Positions 19,017-27,079 of a DNA stretch of 64,000 bases are shown here, piece by piece (within the stretch, counting starts at the first letter, position 1; every line of letters begins with the position of its first letter). This DNA comes from Pseudomonas benzenivorans. Its GTDB lineage: Bacteria; Pseudomonadota; Gammaproteobacteria; Pseudomonadales; Pseudomonadaceae. The translations under genes were made by a program, and so were the position numbers. The notes beneath the pieces are model-generated. The model made no database searches. It was not told where the DNA came from and saw only the letters and a program-made list of their open reading frames with translations. The stretch covers positions 1,240,001 to 1,304,000 of the forward strand of contig NZ_CP137892.1 in assembly GCF_033547155.1 (NCBI RefSeq), written 5' to 3'.

Positions 19017-19919
19017 ATGGCGATGGATAAAAACAGCACGAGCCCTCGGGTCGACACCTCGAACTGGCCGTTGCCGGCCGATGGCGTGCGTTTCATCACC
19101 CCGCCGCGCCTGCGCCGATTGCTGGCCCGTCATCCCCTGGCCCAGGGCTGCTACCCGCTGGCCCTGGGTTTCTACCCGGAGGCCCTGGGGCACCGCATGA
19201 GCCGGCCGGCGCCGAGCGATCACCTGCTGATCTACTGCCGCGCCGGCCAGGGCTGGCTGGAGACCGCGGATGGACGAATGGCGGTCGCAGGGGGCGACCT
19301 GCTGCTGCTGCCCAAGGGCCAGGCCCATGCCTATGGCGCCGATGCCGGCAAACCCTGGACGCTGTACTTCGTGCACTTCGACGGCGAGCTGGCGGTGGAC
19401 TTCCTGCGCCCCCTGGGCAAGGGGCCGCTGTGGCGTATCGGCGTGCAGCCGCGCCTGTTGGCCGAGTTCGATGCGCTGTTGGGCCTGCGCAAGCAGGGCC
19501 TGAGCCTGCCGCACTTCATCTACGCGGCGCACCAGTTGCAGGCGCTGCTGGCTTCCCTGGCGGTGCTGCCGGCGCGGGCCCAGCTCAAGTCCGGGCGGGT
19601 GCTGGACGTCGACGCGGTGCAGGCGGTGATGCGCGCCCACCTGCACGGCTCGCTCAACCTCGACGAGCTGGCGGCGCAGTTCAAGCTGTCGCGCTTCCAC
19701 TTCGCCAAGACCTACCGCGCCCTGACCGGCCATGCGCCCATCCAGGATTTCATCCAGCTGAAGATGGCCCACGCCTGCCGCCTGCTCGACGAGGGCGAGC
19801 AGGGCATCCGCCAGGTCGCCGAGCAGCTGGGTTACGAGGACGTCTATTACTTCTCGCGGCTGTTCCGCAAGGTGGTGGGCATGGCGCCCAGCCACTACCG
19901 GGCGCTGCACCAGGGCTGA
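19017..19919 (+). CDS. mmsR: AraC-family activator of the mms operon
   Basis: This 300-residue regulator has an N-terminal cupin-like effector domain (GLY-rich beta segments around residues 60-125, including LLIYCRAGQGWLE and LLLLPKGQAHAY). A C-terminal pair of helix-turn-helix motifs covers about 205-295 (LNLDELAAQFKLSRFHFAKTY, then IRQVAEQLGYEDVYYFSRLFRK). ATG 19017 is chosen because GGGGGAGG lies about 7 nt upstream; the very long open frame extending back to 17343 is antisense to mmsA. Divergence from mmsA and the paired direct repeats between them support the role of activator of valine/3-hydroxyisobutyrate catabolism. Confidence 0.9.
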   Translation: MAMDKNSTSPRVDTSNWPLPADGVRFITPPRLRRLLARHPLAQGCYPLALGFYPEALGHRMSRPAPSDHLLIYCRAGQGWLETADGRMAVAGGDLLLLPKGQAHAYGADAGKPWTLYFVHFDGELAVDFLRPLGKGPLWRIGVQPRLLAEFDALLGLRKQGLSLPHFIYAAHQLQALLASLAVLPARAQLKSGRVLDVDAVQAVMRAHLHGSLNLDELAAQFKLSRFHFAKTYRALTGHAPIQDFIQLKMAHACRLLDEGEQGIRQVAEQLGYEDVYYFSRLFRKVVGMAPSHYRALHQG

Positions 19920-19993
19920 GGCCCTGCCTTGACTTGCGCCGGGGGCTTCTCTAGCGTGCCGTCTCCCTTTGCCCGCGAGTCCAGGAATCAGGC

Positions 19994-20686
19994 ATGACCG
20001 CTGTCGACAACATCAAGCTCGAAGCCGGCTGGAAACAGGCCCTGCGCGAGGAATTCGACAAACCTTACATGAAGAGCCTCGGCGACTTCCTGCGCCAGGA
20101 GAAGGCCGCCGGCAAGGAGATCTACCCGCCGGGGCCGCTGATCTTCAACGCGCTGAACTCCACGCCGCTGGCCCAGGTCAGGGTGGTGATCATCGGCCAG
20201 GACCCCTACCACGGCCCGGGCCAGGCCCATGGCCTGTGCTTCTCGGTGCAGCCGGGGGTGCCGACGCCGCCCTCCTTGCTGAACATCTACAAGGAACTCA
20301 AGCGCGACCTGAACATCGACATCCCGGGTCACGGCTGCCTGCAGCACTGGGCCGAGCAGGGCGTGTTGCTGCTCAACACCTCGCTCACCGTCGAGCGCGG
20401 CATCGCCGGCTCCCACGCCGGCAAGGGCTGGCATGCCTTCACCGACAAGGTGATCGAGACCGTCAGCCAGCAGTGCGAGCACCTGGTGTTCCTGCTGTGG
20501 GGCGCCCATGCCCAGAGCAAGCAGCGCCTGATCGACCCGACCCGGCACCTGGTCCTGCGCTCGCCGCACCCCTCGCCGCTGTCCGCCCACCGCGGCTTCC
20601 TCGGCAACGGCCACTTCGGCCGCACCAACAAGTTCCTCGAACAGCACGGTCTGGCGCCGATCGACTGGCGGCTGCCCGAGTTATGA
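19994..20686 (+). CDS. ung: Uracil-DNA glycosylase
   Basis: This 230-residue base-excision repair enzyme removes uracil from DNA. All family 1 motifs are present: the catalytic water-activating motif GQDPYHG (Asp70), [11 protein letters not shown], the uracil-binding LLNTSLTV, and the DNA-intercalation loop [11 protein letters not shown]. Length matches typical bacterial Ung. It stands alone between mmsR and the converging AbrB-family gene. The terminator hairpin that follows at 20702 has its U-run only on the opposite strand, so it serves the other gene. Confidence 0.97.
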   Translation: MTAVDNIKLEAGWKQALREEFDKPYMKSLGDFLRQEKAAGKEIYPPGPLIFNALNSTPLAQVRVVIIGQDPYHGPGQAHGLCFSVQPGVPTPPSLLNIYKELKRDLNIDIPGHGCLQHWAEQGVLLLNTSLTVERGIAGSHAGKGWHAFTDKVIETVSQQCEHLVFLLWGAHAQSKQRLIDPTRHLVLRSPHPSPLSAHRGFLGNGHFGRTNKFLEQHGLAPIDWRLPEL

Positions 20687-20701
20687 GGGGCGTCGGCGTC
20701 C

Positions 20702-20728
20702 AAAAAAAGAGCCCGCACGAGGCGGGCT
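20702..20728 (-). terminator. Intrinsic terminator of the tct/AbrB operon
   Basis: An AGCCCGC/GCGGGCT stem (20710-20728) with a 5-nt loop is followed on the minus strand by a run of seven T (A7 at 20702-20708). The stem overlaps the TAG stop codon of the leftward AbrB-family gene. Confidence 0.9.
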
Positions 20729-21794
20729 AAGCGTGGTCACGATCTCGCGCCGGCAGCCCTCGGCTGCGTTGCCACAGGCGGAACAGCGGTTCGGCCAGGA
20801 ACATCACCAGAAACAGCCGCAGCACCTGCAACGCGGTGACCAGCGCCACCGACAGCTGCAGGGCGTCGGCGGTCAGGCACAGCTCGGTGATGCCACCGGG
20901 CATCATGCCCAGCATCAGCGAGCTGCCGTTCTGCCCGGCCAGCCAGCCCAGGCCGCTGGCCAGCAGGGCGGCGCCGAGCATGGCCAGCAGGGTGAACAGC
21001 AGGATGCGGGCGAGAAAGCCCGGCGCGTTGCGAAAGAAGGCTCGGTCGAAGTGGCAGCCCAGGGCGCAGCCGATCAGCCATTGGCCGGCCTGGCCGAGGC
21101 CGGGTGGCAGGCCCAGTTGCAGGTCGAAGGCGACGCTGGCCAGGGCGCATGCCGTCAGCGGACCGAGCATCCAGGGATTGGGCTGGCGCAGCTTTTTCCA
21201 CAACAGGGCCAGCACGGCGCCAGCCGGCAGCAGCACGGCCAGCCAGGCCCAGTTCACCGCGGCGGGGGCCACTGGCGCGCCAGGCGGCAGGCTCCAGGCG
21301 AACAGCGCCGGCACCAGCAGCACCACCAGCAACAGACGCAGGCTGTGCGCCGCGGCGACCCGGGCGATCTGCGCGTCGTGGCGCTGGGCCAGGTTGACCA
21401 TCTCGCTGGCACCGCCGGGCATGCTGGCGAAGAACGCCGTGGCGCGGTCGAGACCGGCGCGGCGCAGCAGGGCGATGCCGATCAGGCTGAGCAGCAGGGT
21501 GCCGACCGCGCCGGCGAGGATCAGGGCGAAGTGGCCGAGCAGTTGCGTCATCACCGCGCCGGTGAAATGCAGGCCGATGCCGCTGGCGACCAGCCATTGG
21601 CCGGTCTGCCGGCCGCCCGGCAGTTCGCCGATCAGCCAGCCACCGCAGCGGGCGGCGATCACCGCCAGCAGCGAGCCGATGATCCACGGCAGCGGCCAGC
21701 CGATCAGGCTGGCCAGGGTGCCGCCGGCCAGGCCGACCAGGGGCGTGGCCCACCAGCGGCGCCAGCCGGGCGGCGAGGCGGCCAGATCAGGCAT
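20727..21794 (-). CDS. AbrB-family (AmoA-like duplication) integral membrane protein
   Basis: This 355-residue protein has about nine to ten hydrophobic segments arranged as two similar halves, each with a Gly/Pro-rich core (GGTLASLIGWPLPWIIGSLLA and the SMPGGASEMVNLAQ / MMPGGITELCLTADAL pair). This is the pattern of the 'AbrB duplication' membrane family, once annotated as ammonia monooxygenase; its biochemical role is not established. The start overlaps the tctA stop by 8 bp (ATGCCTGA), implying translational coupling and membership of the tct operon. A link to carboxylate uptake or its control is inference from that position. Confidence 0.85.
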   Translation of the reverse strand: MPDLAASPPGWRRWWATPLVGLAGGTLASLIGWPLPWIIGSLLAVIAARCGGWLIGELPGGRQTGQWLVASGIGLHFTGAVMTQLLGHFALILAGAVGTLLLSLIGIALLRRAGLDRATAFFASMPGGASEMVNLAQRHDAQIARVAAAHSLRLLLVVLLVPALFAWSLPPGAPVAPAAVNWAWLAVLLPAGAVLALLWKKLRQPNPWMLGPLTACALASVAFDLQLGLPPGLGQAGQWLIGCALGCHFDRAFFRNAPGFLARILLFTLLAMLGAALLASGLGWLAGQNGSSLMLGMMPGGITELCLTADALQLSVALVTALQVLRLFLVMFLAEPLFRLWQRSRGLPARDRDHA

Positions 21795-23295
21795 TGGCCA
21801 GGCGCGCCCGGGTGCGTCCGCGCATCCAGCGCAGGCCTGGCATGGCCAGCATCAGCGCGGCCAGCGCCCACAGGCACAGGGTGATCGGGCTGGACCAGAG
21901 GATGCTCAAGTCGCCTGCGGAGATCGACAGGGCGCGGCGCAGGTTGTCCTCCATCAGCTCGCCGAGGACGAAGCCGAGGATCACCGCCGACAGCGGGAAG
22001 TCCAGCTTGCGCAGGAGATAGCCGAACACCCCGAGGCCGATCATCAGCAGCAAGTCGAAGGTGGTGCTGTGCACCGCGTACACGCCGACCATGCTGATCA
22101 CCGTGATGCCCGGCACCAGAATCCAGTTGGGCACGCTGAGCATGCGCGAGAACAGGCCGATCAGCGGGATGTTCATCACCAGCAGGATGACGTTGCCGAT
22201 GAACAGCGAGGCGATCAGGCCCCAGACCACGTCCGGCTGCTGCTCGAACAGCATCGGCCCTGGGGTGATGTTGTACAGCGCCAGGGCGCCGATCATCACC
22301 GCGGTGGTGCCCGAGCCCGGTACGCCGAGGGTCAGCATGGGGATCAGCGAGCCGCAGGCCGAGGCGTTGTTGGCCGCCTCCGGGGCGGCCAGGCCGCGCA
22401 GGTCGCCCTCGCCGAACTTGCCGCCGCTGCCGGCCAGGCGCTTCTCGGTCATGTAGGTCATGGCGCTGGCGATGGTCGCGCCGGCGCCGGGCAGGGTGCC
22501 GATGACGAAGCCGGCCAGGGCGCTGCGCAGCATGGTCCAGAAGGTGGCGCAGAACTCCTTGAGGTTGAACAGCAGGCGGCCGCTGGTCTTCACCGCCTTC
22601 TGCCCGGCGTGGGTGTTCTCCAGCATCACCAGGATCTCGCTGACGCTGAAGAAGCCGATCACCACGATGATGAACTGGATGCCGTCGGACAGGCTGACGC
22701 TGCCGAAGGTGAAGCGGTACACCCCGGTGGTGGAGTCGACGCCGACCGTGGCCAGGGCCAGGCCGATCAGCGCCGCCATCAGGGTCTTGACCGGCTTGTC
22801 GCCGACCATGCCGCCCAGGCAGGCGATGGCGAAGATCATCAGCACGAAGTATTCCGCCGGGCCGAAGGCCACCGCCCACTTCGCCAGCAGCGGGGCGAAC
22901 AGCACCACGCCGCAGGTGGCGACGATGCTGCCGACGAAGGAGCTGACCGCCGACAGCGACAGGGCGATGCCGGCCTTGCCCTGGCGCGCCAGCGGGTAGC
23001 CGTCGAGGGTGGTCATCACCGCCGCGGCGTCCCCCGGCACGTTGAGCAGGATGGCGGAGATGCGGCCGCCGTACTCGCAGCCCAGGTACACCGCGGCCAG
23101 CAGGATCAGCGCGGTCTCCGGCGGCAGGCCGAAGGCGAAGGCCAGGGGCAGCAGCAGGGCCACCCCGTTGATCGGGCCGAGGCCCGGCAGCAGGCCGACC
23201 ACGGTGCCGACGAAGGCGCCGAACAGCGCCACCAGCAGGTTGTCCGGGCGGGTGGCGACGTCGAAGCCCTGGCTCAGAAATTGTAGGGTTTCCAT
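21787..23295 (-). CDS. tctA: Tripartite tricarboxylate transporter, large membrane subunit TctA
   Basis: This 502-residue protein has about twelve membrane segments. It carries two copies of the family's Gly/Pro-rich motif, FVGTVVGLLPGLGPINGVALLLP near residues 28-50 and FVIGTLPGAGATIASAMTY in the second half, plus NNASACGSLIPMLTLGVPGSGTTAVMIGA. TctA is the main permease of the solute-binding-protein-dependent citrate/tricarboxylate importer. The start at 23295 is 1 nt past the tctB stop; the longer open frame runs into tctB and is rejected. Confidence 0.95.
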   Translation of the reverse strand: METLQFLSQGFDVATRPDNLLVALFGAFVGTVVGLLPGLGPINGVALLLPLAFAFGLPPETALILLAAVYLGCEYGGRISAILLNVPGDAAAVMTTLDGYPLARQGKAGIALSLSAVSSFVGSIVATCGVVLFAPLLAKWAVAFGPAEYFVLMIFAIACLGGMVGDKPVKTLMAALIGLALATVGVDSTTGVYRFTFGSVSLSDGIQFIIVVIGFFSVSEILVMLENTHAGQKAVKTSGRLLFNLKEFCATFWTMLRSALAGFVIGTLPGAGATIASAMTYMTEKRLAGSGGKFGEGDLRGLAAPEAANNASACGSLIPMLTLGVPGSGTTAVMIGALALYNITPGPMLFEQQPDVVWGLIASLFIGNVILLVMNIPLIGLFSRMLSVPNWILVPGITVISMVGVYAVHSTTFDLLLMIGLGVFGYLLRKLDFPLSAVILGFVLGELMEDNLRRALSISAGDLSILWSSPITLCLWALAALMLAMPGLRWMRGRTRARLANA

Positions 23296-23296
23296 C

Positions 23297-23740
23297 TCAG
23301 CTCTCCACGAAAACGTCGAACACGCCGAGCGGCAGCGGCACGTCCAGCAACAGGTCGAACAGGCCATACAGCAGCACGCCCATGAGCACGCCGCTGAGGG
23401 CGCAGGGCAGCAGGCGGCCGGTGAACAGCAGGCCCAGGGCGAAGGTCGCCAGGGCGGTGCTGAGGACGAAGCCCAGGACCTCGAACAGCAGGGCATAGGC
23501 CAGCAGGGCCAGCACGCACAGCAGCGTGCGTTTGACGCTGGGCAGGTGCAGCTGGAGCTGCGTGGCGCCGGGCTTGAACAGCAGCCACAGGCTGCCGGCG
23601 GCCATCAGGCCGAGCAGCAGCAGGGGGTAGGCCCGCGGGCCGACCGGGTCGTAGGCGAAGGGCGCCTGGAAGCCCCAGGCGAGAACGGCGAGTCCGGCGC
23701 ACAGCAGCAGCCAGGTCGCGGCAAATAGACGGACGTACAT
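23297..23740 (-). CDS. tctB: Tripartite tricarboxylate transporter, small membrane subunit TctB
   Basis: This 147-residue protein has four hydrophobic segments, the usual topology and size of TctB. It starts with a membrane helix (LFAATWLLLCAGLAVLAWGF) and ends just before tctA. TctB is the poorly conserved small subunit of these importers, so the call rests mainly on size, topology and its place between tctC and tctA. Confidence 0.9.
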   Translation of the reverse strand: MYVRLFAATWLLLCAGLAVLAWGFQAPFAYDPVGPRAYPLLLLGLMAAGSLWLLFKPGATQLQLHLPSVKRTLLCVLALLAYALLFEVLGFVLSTALATFALGLLFTGRLLPCALSGVLMGVLLYGLFDLLLDVPLPLGVFDVFVES

Positions 23741-23759
23741 AGCGGGATACCTGAGAACT

Positions 23760-23897
23760 GTAGGATGGGGCGGCCGCGCAGGTCGAGCGCAGCGATACCT
23801 ATGCAGCTGGTCCGAGAGCGGGCATATGCCGCCCTGGGCCGCTACCGCATGGGTTGCACCGCCGCGCGGCTAACCTACGCGGCCCGACCCATCCTAC
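23760..23897. repeat. Dispersed imperfect palindromic repeat, copy 1
   Basis: A 138-bp element is bounded by GTAGGATGGG and CCCATCCTAC. It fills most of the 172-bp gap between tctC and tctB. Its reverse complement closely matches the first 30 bp and the last 25 bp of the element at 44418-44506, so both belong to one dispersed family. The middle has diverged and is longer here. Confidence 0.8.
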
Positions 23898-23912
23898 GAA
23901 GTGGTGGACGCG

Positions 23913-24890
23913 TTACTGCACCAGGCCGAACTCGCCGGCCAGGGCCTTGTACTCCTCGACCTGCTTGAGCACGAAGGCGTTCAGCTCCTCGCCGGTCAGG
24001 GCCAGCGGCAGCAGGTCACGCTGCTCGCGCAGTTGGGCGAAGTCCTCGCTGGCCAGCAGGCGGTCGAACTGCTGCTTCCACCAGCCGTACTGCTCGTCGC
24101 TGACCTCGGGGCCGACGTAGAAGCCGCGGATCACCGGCCAGCTGATGTCGTAGCCCTGCTCCTTGGCGGTGGGGATGTCGGCCAGTTTGCCGGGCAGACG
24201 CTCGTCGGCCAGCACCGCGAGGATGCGCACCTTGTTCGCCGCCAGCTGCGGGGTGACCTCGCCCAGGCCGCTGCTGGTCACCTGGACATGGCCGCCGAGC
24301 ATGGCGGTGAGGGTCTCGCCGCCGCCCTCGAAGGCCACGTAGCGCAGGTTCTTCGGGTCGATGCCGGCGGCGCGGGCGATCAGCGCGGTCTGCATCCAGT
24401 CCTGGCCGCCGATGGTCGCGCCGGCGCCGAAGACGATGCTCGACGGGTCCTTCTTCAGGGCGTCGACCAGGTCGTCCAGGCTCTGGTAGGGCGAGTCGGC
24501 GCGCACGGTGATGGCGCCGTAGTCGGTGCCGACCGCGGCCAGCCAGCGCACGGCGTGCTCGTCGTAGCGGCCGAACTTGCCCTGGGCCAGGTTGAGCAGC
24601 GAGCCGCTGGAGAAGGCCACTATGGTGCCCGGGTCGTCGGCGCGCTGGGCCACCACCGCGTTGTAGGCCACCGCGCCGACGCCGCCGGGCATGTAGGTGA
24701 CACGCATCGGTGCCTTGAGCAGACCGCCGTCCTTCAGGCCGCTCTGGGCCAGCTTGCAGGTCAGGTCGAAGCCGCCGCCGGGCTTGGCCGGGGCGATGCA
24801 CTCGGGGCGCTTGGGCTCGCCGGCCAGCAGCTGGCCGGCGAAGGTCAGGCAGGCGGTGGCCAGGGCGAGGCGGGTGAAGGCAGTTTTCAT
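23913..24890 (-). CDS. tctC: Tricarboxylate-binding periplasmic protein TctC (Bug family)
   Basis: This 325-residue protein has a cleavable signal peptide (MKTAFTRLALATACLTFAGQ, cut near LLAGEP). The Bug/TctC fold is visible in CIAPAKPGGGFDLTCKLAQ, the ligand-loop region, and FGAGATIGGQDWMQTALIA. Family proteins capture carboxylates in the periplasm and deliver them to TctAB. It lies 29 bp after the porin gene opdH on the same strand; the 172-bp gap to tctB holds a dispersed repeat that might affect differential expression of binding protein and permease. Confidence 0.95.
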   Translation of the reverse strand: MKTAFTRLALATACLTFAGQLLAGEPKRPECIAPAKPGGGFDLTCKLAQSGLKDGGLLKAPMRVTYMPGGVGAVAYNAVVAQRADDPGTIVAFSSGSLLNLAQGKFGRYDEHAVRWLAAVGTDYGAITVRADSPYQSLDDLVDALKKDPSSIVFGAGATIGGQDWMQTALIARAAGIDPKNLRYVAFEGGGETLTAMLGGHVQVTSSGLGEVTPQLAANKVRILAVLADERLPGKLADIPTAKEQGYDISWPVIRGFYVGPEVSDEQYGWWKQQFDRLLASEDFAQLREQRDLLPLALTGEELNAFVLKQVEEYKALAGEFGLVQ

Positions 24891-24919
24891 GGTGGAGTCC
24901 TCTCGATTGTTATTGTGGA

Positions 24920-26179
24920 TCAGAGAATCGGCAGGGTGTAGCCGATGACTACTCGGTATTCGTCCGAGTCGCGGGCGAAGTCGGAGCGGAAGTTTGCGTT
25001 GCGCAGGCGCACGAAGAGATTCTTGACCGGGCCGCTTTGCACCACGTACTTGACCTCGAAGTTGCTCTCCCTTTCGCCGCCACGCTCGTTGCTGCCGATG
25101 ATTTGCGCGTCGCTGCCCTTGATATAGCGAGCGAAGGCCGTCAGGCCGGGAACGCCCAGGGCGGTGAAGTCGTAGTCGTAGCGTACCGACCAGGATTTTT
25201 CGTCAGGGTTGGCGTAGTCGTTGGCGGAGTCGTTGACCAGGTAGGGGTCGCTGCCGGCGATGTAGGCATAGCCGGTGTCGCCGCTCATGTCCTGATAGGC
25301 CAGGCTCAGCTTGTGGCCGCTGTGGGCGTAGCTGAGCACGCCGTTCAGCGCGCGGTTGTCGACCTCGCCGGCCTTGGCCGCGCCGCTGTCGTCGCTGAGC
25401 ATCAGGCGCAGGTCGGCGGCCAGGGTGCCGCCGGCCAGGGGGTAGCTGGCCAGCAGGTTGAAGAAGTTCTGCCGGTAGACGTCCTCGAGCTCGGCATGGA
25501 AGTAGCGGCCTTTTAGGTTCTGGTTGAACTGGTAGTCGAGACCGAGCAAGTCGAGGTGGTCGGCGCTCACCCCGGCGTAGCGTCCATTCTTGCTTTCGAG
25601 CTGCAGCTCCTCGGCGTCGGTCGAGGCGCGGTCGATGGCCTTGTCCAGGCGCCCGCCGGTGAAGGTCAGGCCCTCCACTTCGGAGGAAGTCAGCAGACCA
25701 CCCTCGAATACCTGTGGCAGCAAGCGGCTGTCGTTGGCCACTACCACCGGCAGGACGGGGCTGTGCGAACCGTAGCGCAGCTCGGTGGCGGAGACCTTGA
25801 CCTTGGCGGTCAGCCCCAGCCGACCAAATTCGTCCGGTGCCTTGCCGTCGTCGTGCTTTGGCAGTAGGCCGGTTCTGGTGCGGTCGGCGCTGGAGTCCAG
25901 TTTGATGCCCAGCAGGCCCTGGGCGTCGAGGCCGAAGCCGACTGGGCCTTCGGTGTAACCGGACTGTAGGTTGAGCCAGAAGCTCTGGCCCCACTCCTCG
26001 CGCTTGTTCTGGCCATCGCCTTCGCGATAGTCACGGTTCAGGTAGATGTTGGTGGTCTTCAGGCTGGCAGAACTGTCAGCGATGAAGTCGGCCCGAGCAG
26101 CAGGGCTGAGCAGGGTTGCGGCTATGGCGAGGCTGAGCAGATGGACAGGCGCAATGGCCTTGGTCGATGCGAATAGCAT
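24920..26179 (-). CDS. opdH: OprD-family outer-membrane porin, probably OpdH (tricarboxylates)
   Basis: This 419-residue protein starts at ATG 26179, giving a signal peptide ending at SPAARADF; the longer frame upstream crosses the regulatory region and is not credible. The mature protein shows the alternating beta-strand pattern of OprD channels, with the family's N-terminal SASLKTTNIYLNRDY, WGQSFWLNLQSGYTEG and GLLGIKLDSS segments, and a C-terminal strand ending VVIGYTLPIL. In P. aeruginosa the porin next to tctCBA is OpdH, which takes up cis-aconitate and related acids; the assignment here rests on that synteny. Confidence 0.88.
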   Translation of the reverse strand: MLFASTKAIAPVHLLSLAIAATLLSPAARADFIADSSASLKTTNIYLNRDYREGDGQNKREEWGQSFWLNLQSGYTEGPVGFGLDAQGLLGIKLDSSADRTRTGLLPKHDDGKAPDEFGRLGLTAKVKVSATELRYGSHSPVLPVVVANDSRLLPQVFEGGLLTSSEVEGLTFTGGRLDKAIDRASTDAEELQLESKNGRYAGVSADHLDLLGLDYQFNQNLKGRYFHAELEDVYRQNFFNLLASYPLAGGTLAADLRLMLSDDSGAAKAGEVDNRALNGVLSYAHSGHKLSLAYQDMSGDTGYAYIAGSDPYLVNDSANDYANPDEKSWSVRYDYDFTALGVPGLTAFARYIKGSDAQIIGSNERGGERESNFEVKYVVQSGPVKNLFVRLRNANFRSDFARDSDEYRVVIGYTLPIL

Positions 26180-26277
26180 CCTGTGGTCTCCAGTTGTTGT
26201 TTTTGTCACGGTCGTGCACCACTGCGCGAGCCGTTCTGGTCGGTGGGTCGAGCCACCTGCAGTCGATGCTAGGCGGG

Positions 26278-26299
26278 CAAGCTTTCGCCAAGCTTTCAT
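26278..26299. promoter_or_regulatory. Tandem 11-bp repeats between opdH and tctD (probable TctD site)
   Basis: CAAGCTTTCGC is followed immediately by CAAGCTTTCAT: two direct repeats exactly one helical turn apart. OmpR/PhoB-class response regulators bind tandem repeats of this spacing. The site lies 99 bp before opdH and about 110 bp before tctD, in their 228-bp divergent region, so it could serve either direction. Binding by TctD is inferred. Confidence 0.55.
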
Positions 26300-26407
26300 C
26301 GCAGAAAGTTTTCCCATGTCGCTTGATGCCGCGCACTTGGACGATTCACAGCGCCGAGCGCGGCGCTACACTGCGCACCTGAACGAGCATTGGCGCTGGA
26401 GGTGAGG

Positions 26408-27079
26408 GTGCGAATCCTGCTGGTCGAAGACCATCCGCAACTGGCGGCGAGCGTGGCTCAGGCCTTGAAAGGGGCCGGCTGGACGGTGGACGTGCTGCAC
26501 GATGGGGTCGCCGCCGACCTGGCCCTGAGCAGCGAGGACTACGCCCTGGCGATCCTCGACATCGGCTTGCCGCGGCTGGACGGCTTCGCGGTGCTAGCCC
26601 GCCTGCGCGACCGTGGCAAGACCCTGCCGGTGCTGATGCTGACCGCCCGCGGCGAGGTCAGTGACCGGGTGCACGGGCTCAACCTCGGCGCCGACGATTA
26701 CCTGGCCAAGCCCTTCGAGCTGAGCGAACTGGAGGCGCGGGTCAAGGCCCTGCTGCGGCGCAGCCTGCTCGGCGGCGAGCAGCAGCAGCGTTGTGGCGCG
26801 TTGCTCTATGACCTGGGCACCCGGCGCTTCAGCCTGCGCGGCGAGCCCCTTAGCCTGACCTCCCGCGAGCAGGCGGTGCTGGGGGCGATGATCGCCCGGC
26901 CGGGGCGGGTGATGAGCAAGGAACAGCTGGCTGCCCAGGTATTCGGCCTGGACGAGGAGGCCAGCAGCGATGCCATGGAGATCTACGTGCATCGCCTGCG
27001 CAAGAAACTCGAGGGCAGCGGCGTGCGCATCGTCACCTTCCGCGGCCTGGGTTATCTGTTGGAAGCCGTCGATGACTGA
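26408..27079 (+). CDS. tctD: OmpR-family response regulator TctD
   Basis: This 223-residue regulator begins at GTG 26408 (MRILLVEDH) with GGAGG 5 nt upstream; a longer frame from 26390 lacks this fit. The receiver domain (1-115) has the acidic pair, the phospho-acceptor Asp in AILDIGLPRLDG (about residue 51), the switch Thr in MLTARG and Lys in YLAKPFE. A winged-helix DNA-binding domain spans about 125-222 and ends IVTFRGLGYLLE. It is divergent from opdH-tctCBA and overlaps tctE by 8 bp. Family role: induces tricarboxylate uptake when phosphorylated by TctE. Confidence 0.93.
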   Translation: MRILLVEDHPQLAASVAQALKGAGWTVDVLHDGVAADLALSSEDYALAILDIGLPRLDGFAVLARLRDRGKTLPVLMLTARGEVSDRVHGLNLGADDYLAKPFELSELEARVKALLRRSLLGGEQQQRCGALLYDLGTRRFSLRGEPLSLTSREQAVLGAMIARPGRVMSKEQLAAQVFGLDEEASSDAMEIYVHRLRKKLEGSGVRIVTFRGLGYLLEAVDD

